From an uncultured Actinomycetes bacterium (GTDB lineage: Bacteria > Actinomycetota > Actinomycetes > Nanopelagicales > Nanopelagicaceae), in NCBI GenBank assembly GCA_903890345.1, contig CAITAV010000093.1, positions 1 through 7,633 on the forward strand: DNA of 7,633 nucleotides. The letters are read 5' to 3'. Of the stretch, positions 6,338 through 7,633 are shown one piece after another; positions within the stretch are counted from its first letter, which is position 1; the number at the start of each line of letters is the position of its first letter. Made by a program: the position numbers and the translations under genes. Under the pieces are notes generated by a model that made no database searches, was not told the origin of the DNA, and saw only the letters and a program-made list of their open reading frames with translations.

Positions 6338-6461
6338 AGGCGGGGTAAACGCCCTTAGAGGTGGGGAAGTCGTTCTCAAGGGTAGGTCCGTCCCCATGCC
6401 TACCTCGGCGTACGCCACGCCGTATCTGAACGGGTGGCGCGAGGCGAGTTGCCTGCCGCCT
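6338..6461 (-). ncRNA. Candidate structured leader RNA (riboswitch-like) of the permease gene
   Basis: Read on the minus strand, this 124-base stretch can fold as follows. A closing helix pairs AGGCGG (6461-6456) with CCGCCU (6343-6338). A long hairpin pairs 6444-6430 with 6423-6403: 15 base pairs in three blocks (5, 6 and 4 bp), a 6-base loop, and one 5-base and one 1-base bulge on the 3' side. A second hairpin pairs GGUAGG (6404-6399) with CCUACC (6386-6381); its 12-base loop contains UGGGGA (6396-6391), which is complementary to UCCCCA (6367-6362), an H-type pseudoknot. The two hairpins share two bases at their junction, so they stack or compete. G+C in 6341-6480 is 89 of 140, far above the genes around it. 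It ends seven bases before the ribosome binding site. I could not match it to purine, PRPP, guanidine, SAM or other riboswitch consensus sequences I know. The fold is by eye only. Confidence 0.5.
6403..6444. repeat. Long imperfect inverted repeat in the permease-padR intergenic region
   Basis: The arm 6430-6444 is fully complementary to 6403-6423 apart from unpaired 6408-6412 and 6419, around the loop 6424-6429. It is most simply the main hairpin of the leader RNA, but as DNA it could also serve as a protein site or, on the plus strand, lie upstream of padR. Confidence 0.7.
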
Positions 6462-6485
6462 GCGTATCGGGTTAACTAGCGCTTC

Positions 6486-6506
6486 GTTATATCGAATCGA
6501 TATAAC
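6486..6506. promoter_or_regulatory. Perfect 21-bp palindrome, candidate PadR operator overlapping divergent -10 elements
   Basis: Half-site GTTATATCGA (6486-6495) is repeated exactly as its reverse complement TCGATATAAC (6497-6506) around the single base 6496. It is 42 bp before the padR start. Each arm contains TATAAC read outwards: plus strand 6501-6506 and minus strand 6491-6486. If these are -10 elements, transcription would begin near 6513 for padR-ino1 and near 6479 for the permease, the latter just before the structured leader. A dimer bound here could block both. No good -35 element is visible for either. PadR proteins often bind palindromes at their own promoters, which is the basis for the assignment. 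Confidence 0.6.
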
Positions 6507-6533
6507 CGCCGATAGCTCAAGGCCGGATCAGAT

Positions 6534-6543
6534 GAGGGGAGAG
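6534..6543 (+). promoter_or_regulatory. padR ribosome binding site
   Basis: The purine-rich GAGGGGAGAG ends five bases before ATG at 6549 and supports this start codon. Confidence 0.6.
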
Positions 6544-6548
6544 TTCAA

Positions 6549-7076
6549 ATGCGCTCGCGCAGTGAATCACTCGAATTCGCTCTCCTCGGACTTTTGTCTC
6601 AGAGCCCGCTTCACGGTTATGAACTTCGAAAAAGAATGAGCGCAATCTTTGGTCCATTTCGCGCACTCTCGTTTTCAGTTCTCTATCCGCAATTACGCAA
6701 AATGATGGAAGCCGGACTTATCGATGCATCCGTTGCAGATACATCTCGGCGCTCGCGAATTGTTTATGTGATCACCGCAAAAGGAACAACACGTTTTGAA
6801 ACTCTGGCAGAGACAGTAAGTCCAGATACATGGGAAGACGAAGGTTTTGAAATTCGCTTTGCATTCTTTGGTCCAACATCGACTAAGAATCGCGTACGAA
6901 TTTTAGAAGGCCGACACCGTCGGTTGAAAGAGAAAGCAGAAATTCTGCGTGGAGAACTTGAAAAATCTCCAGTAGGAATCGATAAATATCTCGAAGAGTG
7001 GCGTCGTCACTCTTTGGAATCAGCACAGCGAGAAATCGACTGGCTGGAAGACATGATCAAAACCGAGAGGAAATAG
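6549..7076 (+). CDS. PadR-family transcriptional regulator
   Basis: A cytoplasmic dimeric DNA-binding regulator of 175 residues. The N-terminal winged helix-turn-helix spans about residues 8-85: LEFALLGLLSQSPLHGYEL, the PadR opening helix, then SVLYPQLRKMMEAGLI as recognition helix region, and RRSRIVYVITAKG as the beta wing. The C-terminal half (about 100-175) is a helical, charged segment with heptad character (RILEGRHRRLKEKAEILRG), fitting the PadR C-terminal dimerisation domain. It is followed by ino1 after a single base, so the two are surely co-transcribed. A perfect palindrome lies 42 bp upstream and suggests self-repression, hence control of inositol phosphate synthesis. PadR next to ino1 is also seen in mycobacteria (Rv0047c and Rv0046c, from memory). 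The effector is unknown. Confidence 0.92.
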   Translation: MRSRSESLEFALLGLLSQSPLHGYELRKRMSAIFGPFRALSFSVLYPQLRKMMEAGLIDASVADTSRRSRIVYVITAKGTTRFETLAETVSPDTWEDEGFEIRFAFFGPTSTKNRVRILEGRHRRLKEKAEILRGELEKSPVGIDKYLEEWRRHSLESAQREIDWLEDMIKTERK

Positions 7077-7077
7077 A

Positions 7078-7633
7078 GTGAAAATAACAACCGGTAAAGG
7101 CGATATCCGAGTTGCAATCGTTGGCGTTGGAAACTGCGCTAACTCTCTAGTTCAAGGCGTTGTCTATTACAAAGATGCTGCCCGCGACCAAGAGATTCCA
7201 GGACTCATGCACGCTGTTGTTGGGGGATACCACATCAATAACGTCAAGTTCGTTGCGGCTTTCGATGTAGATAAGAAAAAAGTTGGTCTAGATATGGCAG
7301 ATGCCATCTGGGCGAGTGAAAACAACACTATTAAATTCGCCAATGTTGAAAAGACTGGCGTCGAAGTTTTGCGTGGAGTTACACATGATGGCCTCGGTCG
7401 TTATTACCGCGAAACAATCGAAGAATCACCTGCAGCGCCAGTTGACGTTGTAGCAGTTCTCAAGGAAGAGCAAGTAGATGTACTTATTTGCTACTTGCCA
7501 GTGGGATCAGAAGTTGCTGCAAAGTTCTATGCACAGTGTGCAATTGATGCAGGATGTGCTTTTGTTAACGCACTTCCAGTCTTTATTGCATCTGACCCAG
7601 TATGGGAAAAGAAATTCGCTGATGCAGGCTTGC
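7078..7633 (+). CDS. ino1: Myo-inositol-3-phosphate synthase, 3' end cut by window
   Basis: Converts glucose 6-phosphate to 1L-myo-inositol 3-phosphate using NAD, the first step towards phosphatidylinositol and, in many actinobacteria, mycothiol. The first 185 codons are present, about half of the roughly 360-residue actinobacterial enzyme. The NAD-binding loop GVGNCANSLVQG is at residues 16-27. FVAAFDVD (about 59-66) follows as the second strand of the Rossmann fold, and VLICYLPVGSEVAAKFYAQ and FVNALPVFIASDP are characteristic of the family. The start is GTG at 7078, one base after the padR stop, with GAGAGG at 7065-7070 as ribosome binding site inside the padR end. The substrate glucose 6-phosphate is made by the glucokinase encoded earlier in the window, a pathway link but not an operon link. 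Confidence 0.95.
   Translation, partial: MKITTGKGDIRVAIVGVGNCANSLVQGVVYYKDAARDQEIPGLMHAVVGGYHINNVKFVAAFDVDKKKVGLDMADAIWASENNTIKFANVEKTGVEVLRGVTHDGLGRYYRETIEESPAAPVDVVAVLKEEQVDVLICYLPVGSEVAAKFYAQCAIDAGCAFVNALPVFIASDPVWEKKFADAGL

Noticed and set aside
6338..6358. Rho-independent terminator in the permease leader
   Set aside because: A GGCG/CGCC mini-hairpin can form near the end of the leader, but no U-run follows it.
6338..6461. Match of the leader to known purine, PRPP, guanidine, SAM, SAH, ZTP or TPP riboswitches
   Set aside because: None of the consensus core sequences I remember is present. A short ACGGAC in the hairpin loop recalls the TwoAYGGAY motif, but only one of its two loops would be satisfied.
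1..7633. CRISPR array, tRNA, rRNA, insertion sequence or attachment site
   Set aside because: No direct repeats with spacers, no cloverleaf, no transposase and no terminal inverted repeats were seen; the Cas4-like nuclease stands without cas partners.

Overview
The window reads as a compact, streamlined actinobacterial chromosome segment. The coding DNA is moderately low in G+C (about 45% in stretches I counted), intergenic gaps are very short, and several genes lack a Shine-Dalgarno but have a TANNNT hexamer 6-7 bases before the start codon, as in leaderless actinobacterial transcripts. The gene content is typically actinobacterial: a FadD15-type acyl-CoA ligase beside a small SRPBCC protein, a ROK glucokinase and a PlsC acyltransferase, then a PadR regulator directly before myo-inositol-3-phosphate synthase. 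A freshwater acI-like (Nanopelagicales) lineage would fit, but this is inference and not provable from the sequence alone.

Left part (1-3717): the acyl-CoA ligase runs leftward off the edge. Divergent from it is an SRPBCC lipid-binding-type protein followed 17 bp later by glucokinase. A small acidic hypothetical gene on the minus strand sits between glucokinase and a divergent plsC-like acyltransferase. From memory, the fadD15 / SRPBCC / acyltransferase neighbourhood also exists in mycobacteria (around Rv2182c-Rv2187) and, with glucokinase, in Streptomyces. It looks like an old lipid and sugar-activation cluster.

Middle part (3714-6318): a minus-strand run of three closely spaced genes encodes a uracil-type nucleobase permease (UraA/NAT family), a LysE/RhtB-family exporter and a small PD-(D/E)XK nuclease with four cysteines. 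The nuclease and plsC converge with overlapping stop codons.

Right part (6319-7633): a 230-bp divergent intergenic region is the most interesting stretch. It is much more G+C-rich than its surroundings. Read on the minus strand, it folds on paper into a closing helix, a 15-bp bulged hairpin and a second hairpin whose loop can make a 6-bp pseudoknot, ending just before the permease ribosome binding site. This is a candidate cis-regulatory RNA for the permease. Next to it is a perfect 21-bp palindrome, a candidate PadR operator, placed so that it overlaps a TATAAC hexamer on both strands. The padR-ino1 operon then runs rightward off the window, with only one base between the two genes.
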